A stretch of DNA of 64,000 nt from Geodermatophilus sabuli (GTDB taxonomy: Bacteria; Actinomycetota; Actinomycetes; Mycobacteriales; Geodermatophilaceae). How positions within the stretch are numbered: position 1 is the stretch's first letter; each line of letters begins with the position of its first letter. Both the position numbers and the translations under genes were made by a program. The stretch covers positions 558,001-622,000 of the forward strand of contig NZ_OBDO01000001.1 of assembly GCF_900215145.1 (NCBI RefSeq), written 5' to 3'. The notes beneath the pieces are model-generated. The model searched no databases, was not told the DNA's origin, and saw only the letters and a list, made by a program, of their open reading frames with translations. Shown in pieces: positions 25,345 to 34,614 of this stretch.

Positions 25345-27045
25345 ATGAGCCGTCCAACCCCAGGTCCACAGGTGATCGTCGTCGGTGCCGGCCCGGTCGG
25401 GCTGACTCTCGCGATCGACCTCGGGCGGCGTGGCATCCGAGTGCTCGTCGTCGAGCGCAAGGAGGCCCCGGCGCACCTACCGAAGATGGAGCGGAGCAAC
25501 GCACGGACGATGGAGGTGTTCCGTCGGCTGGGGATCGCCGAGCGGGTGCGTGCGGTCGGTCTACCCGCCGACGTGCCGATGGACGTCCACGTCACGACCC
25601 GGCTGGTGGACGAGCCGATCCTCCGCCTGCCGTACCCCTCGCCCGTCGAGGCGGCCGAACTCGGTCGCACGACGAACGACGGGACGTTGCCGCTGGAGTC
25701 CCAGCAGCTCGTGTCGCAGTACGCGCTCGAGCCCCTCCTCCGGGAAGTGGCTGCGGAACAGCCGACCGTGGACCTCCGCTACGGCTGCGGGCTGGAGTCC
25801 TTCGAGCAGGACGAGCACGGCGTCGTCGCCCGGCTCGCCGGCAGCGACGGCACCAGCGAGACGACGCGCGCGCAGTACCTGATCGGTTGCGACGGTGGCA
25901 CCAGCACCGTGCGCAGGGCTCTGGGCATCAAGCTGTCGGGGGAGGGCAACATCGCTTCGCTGCGCCAGGTCTTCTTCCGGTCCCGGGACCTGGTCGAGAA
26001 GGTGCCGGTCGCCGGACGCGCACGGCACTTCTACTTTGCCGATGACGACGCCCGGATCATCGGGACGGCGATGGTGGTGCAGAGCGACCAGCGGCACTTC
26101 ACCTTCCACACCGCACTCCCCGAGGACACCGACTTCGTGCCGGTGATCCTGGAGAAGGTCGGCAGGCCGGTCGAGGTGGAGGTCCTGGCCGTCAACTCCT
26201 GGGCGCTGCACCTGCTGGTCGCCGGCCTCTACCGGGAGGGCCGCGTGCTCCTGGCCGGGGACGCGGCGCACCTGGTCATCCCCCAGGGCGGCCTGGGGAT
26301 GAACACGGGCATCGGCGATGCCACCGATCTCGCGTGGAAGCTGGCCGGAGTGCTGCACGGCTGGGGTGGCCCCGGACTGCTGGACTCCTACGGGATCGAC
26401 CGCCGTCAGGTCGCGCTGCGCAACGTCCGGGCCTCGGAGTACGCGGCCCGGGGCACCGCGGAGTGGCGCGGGGCCTCGACCGCCGAGGTCGGCGACGACA
26501 CGCCGCAGGGGGCCCGCATCCGGGCCGAGGTGGCCGAGCTGGCGGACGTGCACCAGCGCAAGGGGCACGAGATGACCGGCATAGAGCTGGGCTACCGGTA
26601 CGTCGACTCGCCGCTGATCAGCTACGACCCGGCCGGCCCGGCGGACGACGGGTACGCCTACACCTACCGCCCACGATCCGAGCCCGGCTTCCGGCTGCCC
26701 CACGCGTGGTGCGCCGACGGGACCGCGCTGCACGACCGCCTCGGGCCCGGCTACAGCCTCCTCCGCCTGGGCGGGGACGCCGACACCGCGAAGCTCGAAC
26801 AGGCGGTCCGCGAGACCGGTGCACCGATCACGGTGCACCACCTCGACGATCCGCACCTGCGTGCCCTCTACGGCGCCGACCTGTTCCTGCTGCGCCCGGA
26901 TCTGCACATCGCCTGGCGCGGGGACGCCGCGCCGGCCGAGGCCGCCGAGCTCGCGGACCTCGTCACCGGCCACGGCCCTGAGCCGGTCCCGCCGTGCGAC
27001 CCGTCAGACCGATCGATCGACCGTGTGGAGAGGACCGGGACGTGA
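25345..27045 (+). CDS. FAD-binding phenol-type hydroxylase (MhpA/PheA-like)
   Basis: 566 residues, the length of 3-(3-hydroxyphenyl)propionate hydroxylases. The FAD motifs are IVVGAGPVGLTLAIDLGRRG, the DG motif GCDGGTSTVRRALGIK and LLAGDAAHLVIPQGGLGMNTGIGDA (landmarks). A C-terminal thioredoxin-like region about 150 residues long follows, as in the phenol hydroxylase subfamily. It probably hydroxylates an aromatic ring ortho to an OH with NAD(P)H. It is translationally coupled to the next FAD monooxygenase by a GTGA overlap. The ATG at 25345 gives the canonical N-terminus. Confidence 0.85.
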   Translation: MSRPTPGPQVIVVGAGPVGLTLAIDLGRRGIRVLVVERKEAPAHLPKMERSNARTMEVFRRLGIAERVRAVGLPADVPMDVHVTTRLVDEPILRLPYPSPVEAAELGRTTNDGTLPLESQQLVSQYALEPLLREVAAEQPTVDLRYGCGLESFEQDEHGVVARLAGSDGTSETTRAQYLIGCDGGTSTVRRALGIKLSGEGNIASLRQVFFRSRDLVEKVPVAGRARHFYFADDDARIIGTAMVVQSDQRHFTFHTALPEDTDFVPVILEKVGRPVEVEVLAVNSWALHLLVAGLYREGRVLLAGDAAHLVIPQGGLGMNTGIGDATDLAWKLAGVLHGWGGPGLLDSYGIDRRQVALRNVRASEYAARGTAEWRGASTAEVGDDTPQGARIRAEVAELADVHQRKGHEMTGIELGYRYVDSPLISYDPAGPADDGYAYTYRPRSEPGFRLPHAWCADGTALHDRLGPGYSLLRLGGDADTAKLEQAVRETGAPITVHHLDDPHLRALYGADLFLLRPDLHIAWRGDAAPAEAAELADLVTGHGPEPVPPCDPSDRSIDRVERTGT

Positions 27046-28298
27046 CCGGATCAGACAGCGACGTGCTCATCGTGGGAGCCGGACCCGTGGGCCTGGTCAC
27101 CGCCCTGGGGCTGGCGCAGGCCGGGGTCTCGGTGACCGTCCTCGACGCGATGCCGGGGGTCATCGAGGAGCCCCGGGGAATGGCCTACCACTGGGCGTCC
27201 CTGGCGGGGCTGGAGCGTCTCGGCGTGCTCGACGACGCCGTCGCGGCCGGCTTCCTCAAGCAGGACTGGAGCTCCCAGGTGTTGCGGACCGGTGAGCGGA
27301 TGGTCATGGACCTCAAGGTGCTGACCGACGACGTCCGCCACCCGTACACGCTCGTCCTGGGCCAGGACGCCCTGGCCGCCGTGGTGCTCCGCCACCTGGA
27401 GCGGTTCGCCTCCGTCACCGTCCACTGGGACACCACGGTCACCGGCCTCGACCAGGACGCGGCCGGCGTGGTCGTCCACGCGGAGGCCGGCGGCGCGCCC
27501 CGGGAGTTCCGGGCCGGTTGGGTGGTCGGCGCCGACGGTGCCCGCAGCGTCGTCCGCCGGACCCTCGGCCTCGGCTTCGAGGGGATGACCTGGGGCGAGC
27601 GCTTCGTGGCGACCAACTGCTGGGGCGCCTACGCGGACCACTTCGTCTCCGGGTACCTGATCGACGCCGACCTGGGTGCGGTCGTCCACCAGATCGACAC
27701 GACCGGTCTCTGGCGGCACACCTACGCCGAGTCCCTCGACCTCCCGGAGGACGGCGTCGCGGACCGCATGGCGGCCTACTTCGACGCGGTCCTGCCGGAG
27801 GGCGACTTCGGGCACGAGATCGAGCTCTGGCGGGCCTACCGGATGCACCAGCGCTCCGCCGAGCGCTACCGCGTCGGGCGGGTCCTCCTCGCCGGGGACG
27901 CGGCCCACGTCACCAACCCGACCCGGGGCTTCGGGCTCGTCGGTGGCCTCTTCGACTCCTACGCGCTCACCGAGGCGCTCGGCGCCATCGTCCAGGACGG
28001 CGCCGGCGACGAGCTGCTCGACGGCTACGCCGAGCACCGCCGGCGCGTCTTCTGGGAGCACACCACGCCGGTCTCCAGCGAGAGCAAGCGGTTGGTCTTC
28101 GAGCCGACCGAGGAGCGGCTGGACCGGCTGCGGCAGATCGCCGCCGACCCGGAGGCGCAGCGCCGGTACTTCCTCAGCGGCGTCGCCCTCGCCACCCCGT
28201 CGCTGCTCGGGCACCGGGACGTCTGGGAGACCTGCGGAGCCGCCCCGCACGACGCCGCGGCGCTCGCCGAGGGCCTCGTGCCGGCCACCCGCCGCTGA
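27042..28298 (+). CDS. FAD-dependent monooxygenase, paralogue of the 12075 protein
   Basis: 418 residues, GTG start. Motifs: LIVGAGPVGLVTALGLAQAG, VVGADGARSVVRRTLGLGF and VLLAGDAAHVTNPTRGFGLVGGLFDSYALTEAL (landmarks). It shares long identical patches with the protein at 12075 and both lack the C-terminal domain of the larger hydroxylases. Two tandem FAD hydroxylases in one operon suggest successive hydroxylations or a two-substrate capacity (inference). The substrate is unknown. Confidence 0.83.
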   Translation: MTGSDSDVLIVGAGPVGLVTALGLAQAGVSVTVLDAMPGVIEEPRGMAYHWASLAGLERLGVLDDAVAAGFLKQDWSSQVLRTGERMVMDLKVLTDDVRHPYTLVLGQDALAAVVLRHLERFASVTVHWDTTVTGLDQDAAGVVVHAEAGGAPREFRAGWVVGADGARSVVRRTLGLGFEGMTWGERFVATNCWGAYADHFVSGYLIDADLGAVVHQIDTTGLWRHTYAESLDLPEDGVADRMAAYFDAVLPEGDFGHEIELWRAYRMHQRSAERYRVGRVLLAGDAAHVTNPTRGFGLVGGLFDSYALTEALGAIVQDGAGDELLDGYAEHRRRVFWEHTTPVSSESKRLVFEPTEERLDRLRQIAADPEAQRRYFLSGVALATPSLLGHRDVWETCGAAPHDAAALAEGLVPATRR

Positions 28299-28340
28299 CC
28301 GGTCGCGGGTCCCGCGGCGGGCTCCCGTCGTCGAGGACCC

Positions 28341-28831
28341 GTGGCCGTGGTGGGTGAGCTGCTGGCGGTCGCGGCGCTGCTGCTGTTCAGCGCCGACGTC
28401 GTGCTCGTCGGAGCAGCGACGCGCCGGGTGCGGCGGCCTACGGGCTGGGCAACGTCGCCCGGGGCGCGGGGGTCCGAGACTGGCCCGTTCCGGTGATGGG
28501 TGGCCTGCTGGGCGCTGCGGCCGCGCTCCTGGTCTACGCGGTCGTGACCACCGACCTCCGCACGATCGGTGCCGCGGTGCGCGGCGCCGACCCGGTGGGC
28601 CGGAGGCTGTGGCTGGCCTCCGGGGTGCTCACCATCTCCGCGCAGACCTGTCTGATCGCGGCGAGTCTCTTCATCCCCATCGCGGTCGCCGTGATGGTCA
28701 CGGCCGCACTCCCCATCGTGGTCCTGCCGGGCAGCGTGCTGTTCCTCCGTCGCACCGAGGGGCTCGGGGTGTCGGCCTGCGTGGGTGCGCTGCTCGTGCT
28801 GGTCGGGGTGGCGGGTCTGGTCCTCGGGTGA
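28341..28831 (+). pseudogene. Decayed EamA/DMT-family transporter
   Basis: From a GTG at 28341 one frame gives an N-terminal membrane helix (GELLAVAALLLFSADVVLVG). Similarity then continues in another frame as AAAYGLGNVARGAG and from 28497 as GGLLGAAAALLVYAVV, two further helices and a final GALLVLVGVAGLVLG. At least one frameshift and a large internal deletion leave about half of the usual 300 residues and 10 helices. The last 112 residues (28496-28831) are an intact open frame but unlikely to be a working transporter. Confidence 0.6.
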
Positions 28832-28833
28832 TG

Positions 28834-28876
28834 CAGCGCGCCCGCCGGGGCGGCCGGCGCCCCGGCGGGCGCGCTG
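28834..28876. terminator. Perfect 19-bp hairpin, probable bidirectional terminator
   Basis: CAGCGCGCCCGCCGGGGCG (28834-28852) pairs perfectly with 28858-28876 around a 5-nt loop. It separates the transporter remnant from the convergent end of the kinase operon at 28927. Confidence 0.8.
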
Positions 28877-28926
28877 CTGGTGATCGCCGGGTCAGTACGG
28901 CCGGGTGGGGCCGCGGCGAGTCCGCC

Positions 28927-30012
28927 TCACCGATCCGCGAGCACCCGGTACGAGTCCAGGTCGCGCACCTGCGCGGCGGTGCGCTCGATCCAGTTCTTCC
29001 ACATCTGGTCGCCGCGCGGAGTCCGCTTGACGGCTCCGAGCCCGAAGACGCCGACCTGGAGCCCGTGCGCCGCGTGCATCCGGTAGTCGTCCCAGGCCGT
29101 GCGGGCGTCGTAGCCCGTCACTCCGTGCGCACAGAGCGCCCGGTGGTAGACACCGACGAGGTCACGCTCGTGACGCCGGCGCTCCTCGACTGCCATGCTG
29201 GTGCCCAGACACAGTGCGACGTCGATCGTCCCGCGGCCGAAGCCCAGGCCCTGCCAGTCGAGCAGAACGACGGGGCGCTCCCCGCCTCGGGCGTCGAAGA
29301 GCACGTTGTCGGCCCGGATGTCGCTGTGCCAGAGGCACTGCGGGTCGTTGAGCACCCGCTTCCAGGCTGCCGTGTGCGGGATGAGCCCCGCAGCCTCGGC
29401 GAGATCGGCCTCCGGCACGAGGTCACCGCACAGCTCCGGGAACCCCCGGAGCACGTCCGCATATGCATCGGTCACCTCGTTGAAGATCGCCACGGGTCCC
29501 CCGAGCCAGGGGCGCCGGGCGAGCTCGGCGTCGTGCCAGGACTCCGCATGGAGAATCGCTGTCTGCTCCATGACCAAGGCCATGTCGTCGGCTGTACAGC
29601 CGACGAGCTGGTCGACCGTTCGCGCGGGGGAGAGGTCCTCCATGAGCAGGATGAAGTCGGTCTCGTTCTCCGCGAGTCGGGCGTGGATCGGGTGGGGTAG
29701 CGACATCGACGACCCGGGGGCGATCTCGTTGTAGAAGTTGATCTCCGAGCGGTAGTAACCCGAACGCCGCCCGAACTCCCGGCTCGCCGGGTCCTCCGAG
29801 GCGAATTTCCCGACGACGGTTGCCGGCCCGGCGCCCGGCACGTCGTACTCGAGGGTGAAGCGGTAGGAGTCACCGAGCTGCCCCGTGCCGCAGGCTTCGC
29901 GGTGCACGGCGGCGACCTCACCGCATCGGAGCAGATCGGCCTGCGTCAGCACCTGGGTCATCCAGGCGCTGTCGATCGTCGCTGGGCCCAGGACGGATTC
30001 GATGGTGGTCAT
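28927..30012 (-). CDS. Phosphotransferase-family kinase (APH/EcKinase-like)
   Basis: 361 residues. The kinase core is recognisable: an N-lobe with ATVVGKFASEDP (ATP lysine), LMEDLSPARTVDQ hinge, the catalytic LWHSDIRADNVLFD (HxD...N) and the metal-binding LLDWQGLGFG. The layout resembles ecdysteroid-kinase/DUF1679 and aminoglycoside phosphotransferase relatives, which phosphorylate hydroxyl groups of small lipophilic or sugar substrates. The substrate is unknown. Its start overlaps the stop of the small upstream protein by 4 bp. It is the last gene of a four-gene leftward operon. Confidence 0.8.
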   Translation of the reverse strand: MTTIESVLGPATIDSAWMTQVLTQADLLRCGEVAAVHREACGTGQLGDSYRFTLEYDVPGAGPATVVGKFASEDPASREFGRRSGYYRSEINFYNEIAPGSSMSLPHPIHARLAENETDFILLMEDLSPARTVDQLVGCTADDMALVMEQTAILHAESWHDAELARRPWLGGPVAIFNEVTDAYADVLRGFPELCGDLVPEADLAEAAGLIPHTAAWKRVLNDPQCLWHSDIRADNVLFDARGGERPVVLLDWQGLGFGRGTIDVALCLGTSMAVEERRRHERDLVGVYHRALCAHGVTGYDARTAWDDYRMHAAHGLQVGVFGLGAVKRTPRGDQMWKNWIERTAAQVRDLDSYRVLADR

Positions 30013-30533
30013 GAGGTGGCCTCGGCGATCATCTCGGGAACGGAGGGGAGAGAATCTGCGTCGGGATCCCAGCCGCAGGCACGGAACCAGCCTCGGTCAC
30101 GGGTCGACTGCCGGACGCCGTGCGCCAGGACGAGGGCGTGGGAGCGGTGCCGGAACTCGGCGGTGCCGTCCTCGGTGCCCGTGTGCAGCAGCGCGTCGAT
30201 CTCACGTGCCACCGCGTTTCGACGTTCCCGCGGTGTCCTGACAGGATCGTCGGCAGCCGTGATGGCTGCACGCACGCTCGCCGCGGCTCGACAGATCGCC
30301 GGGCCTCCGTCAGCGGCGTCGGCGAGGAGCGATCCCAGGTGCCTCATCTCCGCGAGGCACAGGAGCTCGTACTCGGTGGTGTACCGGACCTGCTCGGCCA
30401 GCAGGACCAGTTGGCCGATGCACAGGCTCGCCTGCTCACGCGCGAGCGGCTCGTCCTTGGGCAGTGCCGGTAGGACCACCTGACGCAGCGCGGTGACCAC
30501 CGTGCCGAGCCGGACGTCGACGTCGGGGGTCAC
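30009..30533 (-). CDS. Hypothetical all-helical protein between two kinases
   Basis: 174 residues, mostly alpha-helical with an amphipathic N-terminal half (VVLPALPKDEPLAREQASLCIGQLVLLAEQ). There is no membrane segment or cofactor motif. I do not recognise it firmly; small proteins of similar build (DUF6285-like) sit beside phosphotransferase genes in lipid and steroid catabolic clusters. It overlaps both neighbouring kinase genes by 4 bp (30009-30012 and 30530-30533), so all three would be made in fixed proportion, hinting at a complex or accessory subunit. Confidence 0.65.
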   Translation of the reverse strand: MTPDVDVRLGTVVTALRQVVLPALPKDEPLAREQASLCIGQLVLLAEQVRYTTEYELLCLAEMRHLGSLLADAADGGPAICRAAASVRAAITAADDPVRTPRERRNAVAREIDALLHTGTEDGTAEFRHRSHALVLAHGVRQSTRDRGWFRACGWDPDADSLPSVPEMIAEATS

Positions 30534-31721
30534 AGCTCACCCTCCCGTTCGATGATGGAGGCGATCTCGCCGAGGAACACGTGGCCGACCGGGGCCAGGA
30601 ACGAGAGCAGCACGTCTTGGTGGTTGTGACCGCGGATCGCCGCGGAGTACCCCGTTCCGAGGTTCATCACAGCGCACTTGTAGGCGGCGAGGACCTCGTA
30701 GAAGGCCAGGGTCCGCGGGTTGACGGTCCGTCCGGTCGCGGCCTGGTACCGGTCGAGGAGCTCATCCCGCGTCATGAGATTGCAGGCGAGGACCTCCCCG
30801 TCCTCAGCGGGGCCGGCGAACAGGCGTTGGAGGATCCATCCGAGGTCCTCGTGGAAGTCGCCGATGTGGGCGAGCTCCCAGTCGAGGACCGCGGTGAACC
30901 GGCCCGAGTCCGGGTCGAACATGAAGTTCCCGGTGCGGTAGTCGCCGTGCAGGAGGACGAGGTCGTCGGACTCGGCGTGGATCGCCGGCAGTCGCTCGCG
31001 CATCCACCGCTCGGCCAGCGTGATGAGCGGATACGGATCGACCTGGTCGTCGCGCCAGACCCGCGACCACCAGTTGACCTGCCAGAGCGCCGCCTGCCGA
31101 GGGTGGGCCGTCGGAGCCGTGAAGTGCGGGAGATCGGAGCTGCGCCAGTCAGTGCCGTGGATCCTGGTGAGGAACTCCAGGAACTGGGGGACGAGGCGCT
31201 GCCGCCACTCCTGGGTGAAGGTGGTCCCGACGCCGCTGACGAGGGTGGCGTCGACTGGCGGTGTGGTCACCCCGGGGATGAACGAGGTGACGATCCCGGG
31301 CGCGCCGAGGTGGGAGCCGTCGCCGTCGAGGAAGCGGACGGCAGGGGTCGGCACCCGCCCCGCCATGGCGCCGAACACCTCGGCCTCCCGGTGTCGGCAG
31401 GTCTCGACGATGCCCTCTGGAGGGTCGAGGCGCAGCACCAGGCGCTCGAGCTCGTCCCCGCGTCTGGAAGGAGAACTGTTCCTTCGACGCTCCGCCCGAC
31501 ATCCGGCGTACGTCGTGGAGCGTGAAGTCGCACACTCCATTCGCACGCAGCAGCCCGTCGAGCAGGCCGGCGACCTCCGCGGCGGATTTCGCGTCGTACC
31601 GGTCCTGGGCCAGCCGGCCCCGCTTCGCGTCGAGCAGGGCAGCGACACGCGGTTCGAGATCGGCGGTGTCCAGCTCAGCAGGGGTGGCGAGCGGCCGTTC
31701 GGAGATCGCGGGCGCGGTCAC
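30530..31721 (-). pseudogene. Frameshifted second phosphotransferase-family kinase
   Basis: The GTG at 31721 opens a frame with a good N-lobe (ending VRRMSGGASKEQFSFQTRG). The rest of the kinase (DELERLVLRLDPPEG, LVLLHGDYRTGNFMFD, AVLDWELAHIGD) lies in the next frame. Removing one C from the CCCC run at 31456-31459 would join them into about 396 codons. The catalytic HGDxxxxN and DWE are intact. Either a genuine recent frameshift or a sequencing error. The start overlaps the stop of the 31718 gene, as in an operon. Confidence 0.75.
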
Positions 31722-32725
31722 GAGCCGGCCAGGGGGGAGACGGGGACACTCGCGGCCGCAGACCAGCCGGTCAGGCGATCGAGGGGACAGTTCTCCTGGG
31801 CCACGCCCTGACCGGTCCGCACACGCCTGCCGTCGAACGTCTGCCAACGGACGGAGCTGAACGGCACGTAGCTGTTGCTGTAGCACGCCCAGTGGTGCTG
31901 CGCGAGCGGGCTCCCGACCAGCACGTGCTCGCGGTCGTCCACGTCGACCACACTCATCTCGTACTGGACCGGCATCTGGTTGCGCGCCCGGGTCGCACGC
32001 AGACGGCCGGACTTGAGACCGCGGACCTCGCCGTCCACCAGGGCGAAGCCGTGGGCGAAGGTGAACCCGCCCCAACCCGACTCGGCGGTGTCACGTGCCC
32101 AGATGGTGTGCACGACGTAGTCGTCGCCGAAGGAGGCGTTGATCCAGCCCATCGGCCGCATGAGCCGCTCGTTGCGAGGGCCCCAGCTGTGGTCCATGAC
32201 GGTCACGCAGTCCGTGTCGAACGACCGGCCCCGGATCCTGGTCGTGCCGGTGATCCGCGCGGCCATGTCGAAGTGGTTCGCATACGCCTGACCGAAGCCG
32301 CTGTCCTCGGGGTCGCCGGTGGCCAGCGGGTCCATCCGGGGATCAGAGATGTCGTACGGCTCCATCAGGCCCTCGACGTCCCAGGAGAACTCGGTGTCGT
32401 CATTGCCGATGTAGTGGAGGCGGTAGTCGCGTGGTTCTCCCGAGGTCTCCAGCGAGAGTCCGTTGGGCAGCGTGAAGCTCTGCCACTTGTCGGGCAGGGG
32501 GAGGTGCTGCTGGAAGTCGATGTAGACGGCCTCCAGGGGGCTGGTCCCGACATGGTCGATGGCCTCGACGTCACACGCGATGGCGCCCACTCCGGGCCGC
32601 GCGATCATGTACGCCCACGCCGTGACGTTGGCCTCCGGCAGGAAGACCGAGAAGAAGCGGGTCTCCGCCCAGTCGTACGGCGGCTCAGGGGGTGTGTGGA
32701 ACTGCACGTCTTCTGCGGCGATCAT
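31718..32725 (-). CDS. Lipocalin/CrtC-like protein of unknown function (DUF7064/7065 type)
   Basis: 335 residues, GAGGGAG 6 nt before the ATG. Two beta-rich halves: an N-terminal one (FFSVFLPEANVTAWAYMIARP) and a C-terminal one beginning with the characteristic CVTVMDHSWGPRNERL motif and GWGGFTFAHGFALVDGEV. Such proteins resemble hydroxyneurosporene-synthase-like lipocalins that bind terpenoid or steroid substrates; assignment is from general resemblance only. It is the first gene of the kinase operon, which suggests that it binds or hydrates the lipophilic compound the kinases act on (inference). Confidence 0.6.
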   Translation of the reverse strand: MIAAEDVQFHTPPEPPYDWAETRFFSVFLPEANVTAWAYMIARPGVGAIACDVEAIDHVGTSPLEAVYIDFQQHLPLPDKWQSFTLPNGLSLETSGEPRDYRLHYIGNDDTEFSWDVEGLMEPYDISDPRMDPLATGDPEDSGFGQAYANHFDMAARITGTTRIRGRSFDTDCVTVMDHSWGPRNERLMRPMGWINASFGDDYVVHTIWARDTAESGWGGFTFAHGFALVDGEVRGLKSGRLRATRARNQMPVQYEMSVVDVDDREHVLVGSPLAQHHWACYSNSYVPFSSVRWQTFDGRRVRTGQGVAQENCPLDRLTGWSAAASVPVSPLAGS

Positions 32726-33303
32726 CAGCATCTCCCTCGTGCGCGATGACCGGAGCCGCCGCGGCCCGCGGCGGTGCTCCGGCCGGCTGGTGGCGGGTCC
32801 GGTGCTCGGCGATCGCGGCACACACGCTGGTGCGGGACCGCAGCGCCGACGTCCCTGGGCTCGTGTGCGCGATCTCTCCTGGTCGAGTCGGTCGAGGCCG
32901 GGACGGGAACAGCATCACCGATGTGGCGGACGTCTCACATCCTTCGTGGGGAGTACCTTCCTTCCTCCCCAGGTGGTCCTCCGCAGTGAGCCGTCGCGGA
33001 CGGAGACCGTTGCTCCGTCGCTGCGAGGAGGAACGCCGGGGGCAGTCAGAGGGGGCGTCCCGCTGGGCTCGACCACGCGGGGGGTCGGCGTCGCTCGCCT
33101 CCGCGCCGGCGACGGTGCCGGTTCGGTCGTGGAGCGCTCATCCGCCCGGCCGGCGGGCCACCATCGGCCGCTACTGGCGCTCCGCCCGGGCGTGCTGCGC
33201 CCTCGTCGCCCTGGCTGCCGTCCTGACCTGCTCCGCGGAGCTCCCCCGGGGAGCAACTCCTCGGCCGATGGGGGCGCCGGACGTCCCTCAGCGGGTCGGG
33301 TGC
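32726..33303. other. 578-bp intergenic region upstream of the kinase operon
   Basis: No convincing gene: open frames here lack ribosome sites and family resemblance. It must carry the promoter of the leftward operon. An inverted repeat GATGTG-N10-CACATC at 32920-32941 is the only clear symmetrical element. No IclR-type operator of the kind found elsewhere is present. Confidence 0.5.
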
Positions 33304-34485
33304 TCAGGAACGGAGATAGCGACTGACCGCCTCCGCCCGGTTGGCCACGCCGAGCTTGCGGAAGATGTGCTTGACGTGCGCCTTCACCGTCGCCTCGGTG
33401 ATGAAGAGGCTCGATGCGATCCGGACGTTGGTGTCACCAGCAGCCATCAACTCGAGCACCTCGCGCTCCCGGATCGTCAGACACGACGGCGGGGAGGACC
33501 GGGCGCGGAACGCAGCCGGCGCGGTGCAGTCGTCCTCGACGCGCCCGAGGGGTGTCGGAGCCGCTTCGAGAGACGTCTCCACCATCTCGTCGACGAAGTC
33601 GACGACCAGCGCAGCGGAGTCGGCCATCGTGCGTCGGATCAGCTGTAGGCGCTCGTGGTACGCCGCTCGCTCGGCGGCGAGACCGAGGCACTCGGTCAGC
33701 ATCCCGATGACCTCGCGGTCGAACTCGTCGGCCAGGCCGCTGTACCGGCTCTCGTCGGCGTGGACGAAGGCGAGGACGGTCCGGCCGACGACGACGGGCG
33801 CCGCCACGTAGGCCTGGGTGCCGGTGACCGTGATGAGCTCCCGGTGGACGCGCGGATTCCGCTGCGGGTCCGTCACCAGGAGCGGTTTGCGCCGCCTGAC
33901 CAGTTCCGACTCGAGCAGCGTCTGGTCGATCCGCCGCGGCGACTGCCGTCCCGCGGCAGTGATCGCCTCGGCGAACTCGGCGTCGTCCTTGACGAACGCG
34001 GACTCCGCCACCCAACGTCCGTCGTGGACCCGGGACACCAGGCACCGGTCGTACCCGACCTTGGCGACCTCGCCCGGGGCCCGTTCGAGCAGGGCTGCGA
34101 TGCTGGTCGCCGAGCGGAGGCGGTCCATCGCGGCCCGGACCGAGGGAAGAGCCGTCATCCGGCGGGCCGTGTCTGCCTCGCGCAGAGCCGTCCGGCTCTG
34201 GCCGAGCTGGACGAGAACGGCGGACAGGTATCCGCGCTCCGCCTGGGTGAGCGAGGGGTTCGAGAGGGCATCGACCACGCTGCTCTGTGCCACGTCGAGC
34301 GCCGCTTCCATGGCCCTCGGCGTCACCGTCGTCGACGGCCCGGGCGCGGAGCACGTGCCCGTCAAGACCTCTGCCAGCTCCAGAACGTCACGAGCCCGAC
34401 GGACCTCGTCGTCCGAGCCACCGACCTGCCGGAAGACGGACGTGGCACGGCGGGTCTCCGAATCCGGGGAAGCGTTCGCCTTCAT
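33304..34485 (-). CDS. GAF-LuxR transcriptional regulator
   Basis: 393 residues, GAGGAGA 5 nt before the ATG. A central GAF-like sensor (about 140-280; DRCLVSRVHDGRWVAESAF, YVAAPVVVGRTVLAFVHAD) is followed by a C-terminal LuxR helix-turn-helix: LTIREREVLELMAAGDTN, RIASSLFITEATVKAHVKHI and FRKLGVANRAEAV. No phospho-acceptor domain. It is divergent from the P450 operon and upstream of the kinase operon, so it may respond to a small hydrophobic ligand and control either (inference). Confidence 0.85.
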   Translation of the reverse strand: MKANASPDSETRRATSVFRQVGGSDDEVRRARDVLELAEVLTGTCSAPGPSTTVTPRAMEAALDVAQSSVVDALSNPSLTQAERGYLSAVLVQLGQSRTALREADTARRMTALPSVRAAMDRLRSATSIAALLERAPGEVAKVGYDRCLVSRVHDGRWVAESAFVKDDAEFAEAITAAGRQSPRRIDQTLLESELVRRRKPLLVTDPQRNPRVHRELITVTGTQAYVAAPVVVGRTVLAFVHADESRYSGLADEFDREVIGMLTECLGLAAERAAYHERLQLIRRTMADSAALVVDFVDEMVETSLEAAPTPLGRVEDDCTAPAAFRARSSPPSCLTIREREVLELMAAGDTNVRIASSLFITEATVKAHVKHIFRKLGVANRAEAVSRYLRS

Positions 34486-34614
34486 CGTGTCTCCTCGTCG
34501 AGCACGGTGCATCCTGGCCGCGCGGTGCTCGCGGGGCGAACAGTCCGGCCTCGCTTCCGCTGCTCGGCGCTGGTGGACCGACTCTACGGCCGCATCCCCT
34601 CGCCCCCGCCGCCC

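Noticed and set aside
20605-25476. Very long antisense open frame (over 1600 codons) opposite the amidohydrolase, ligase and hydratase genes
   Set aside because: Only its last 300 codons (the IclR gene) show family resemblance; the rest is a typical high-GC shadow of well-supported genes on the other strand.
28307-28319. CGCGGGTCCCGCG palindrome after the FAD monooxygenase as terminator
   Set aside because: Stem is short (6 bp) with almost no loop; it lies inside the start of the EamA remnant region and a far better hairpin exists at 28834.
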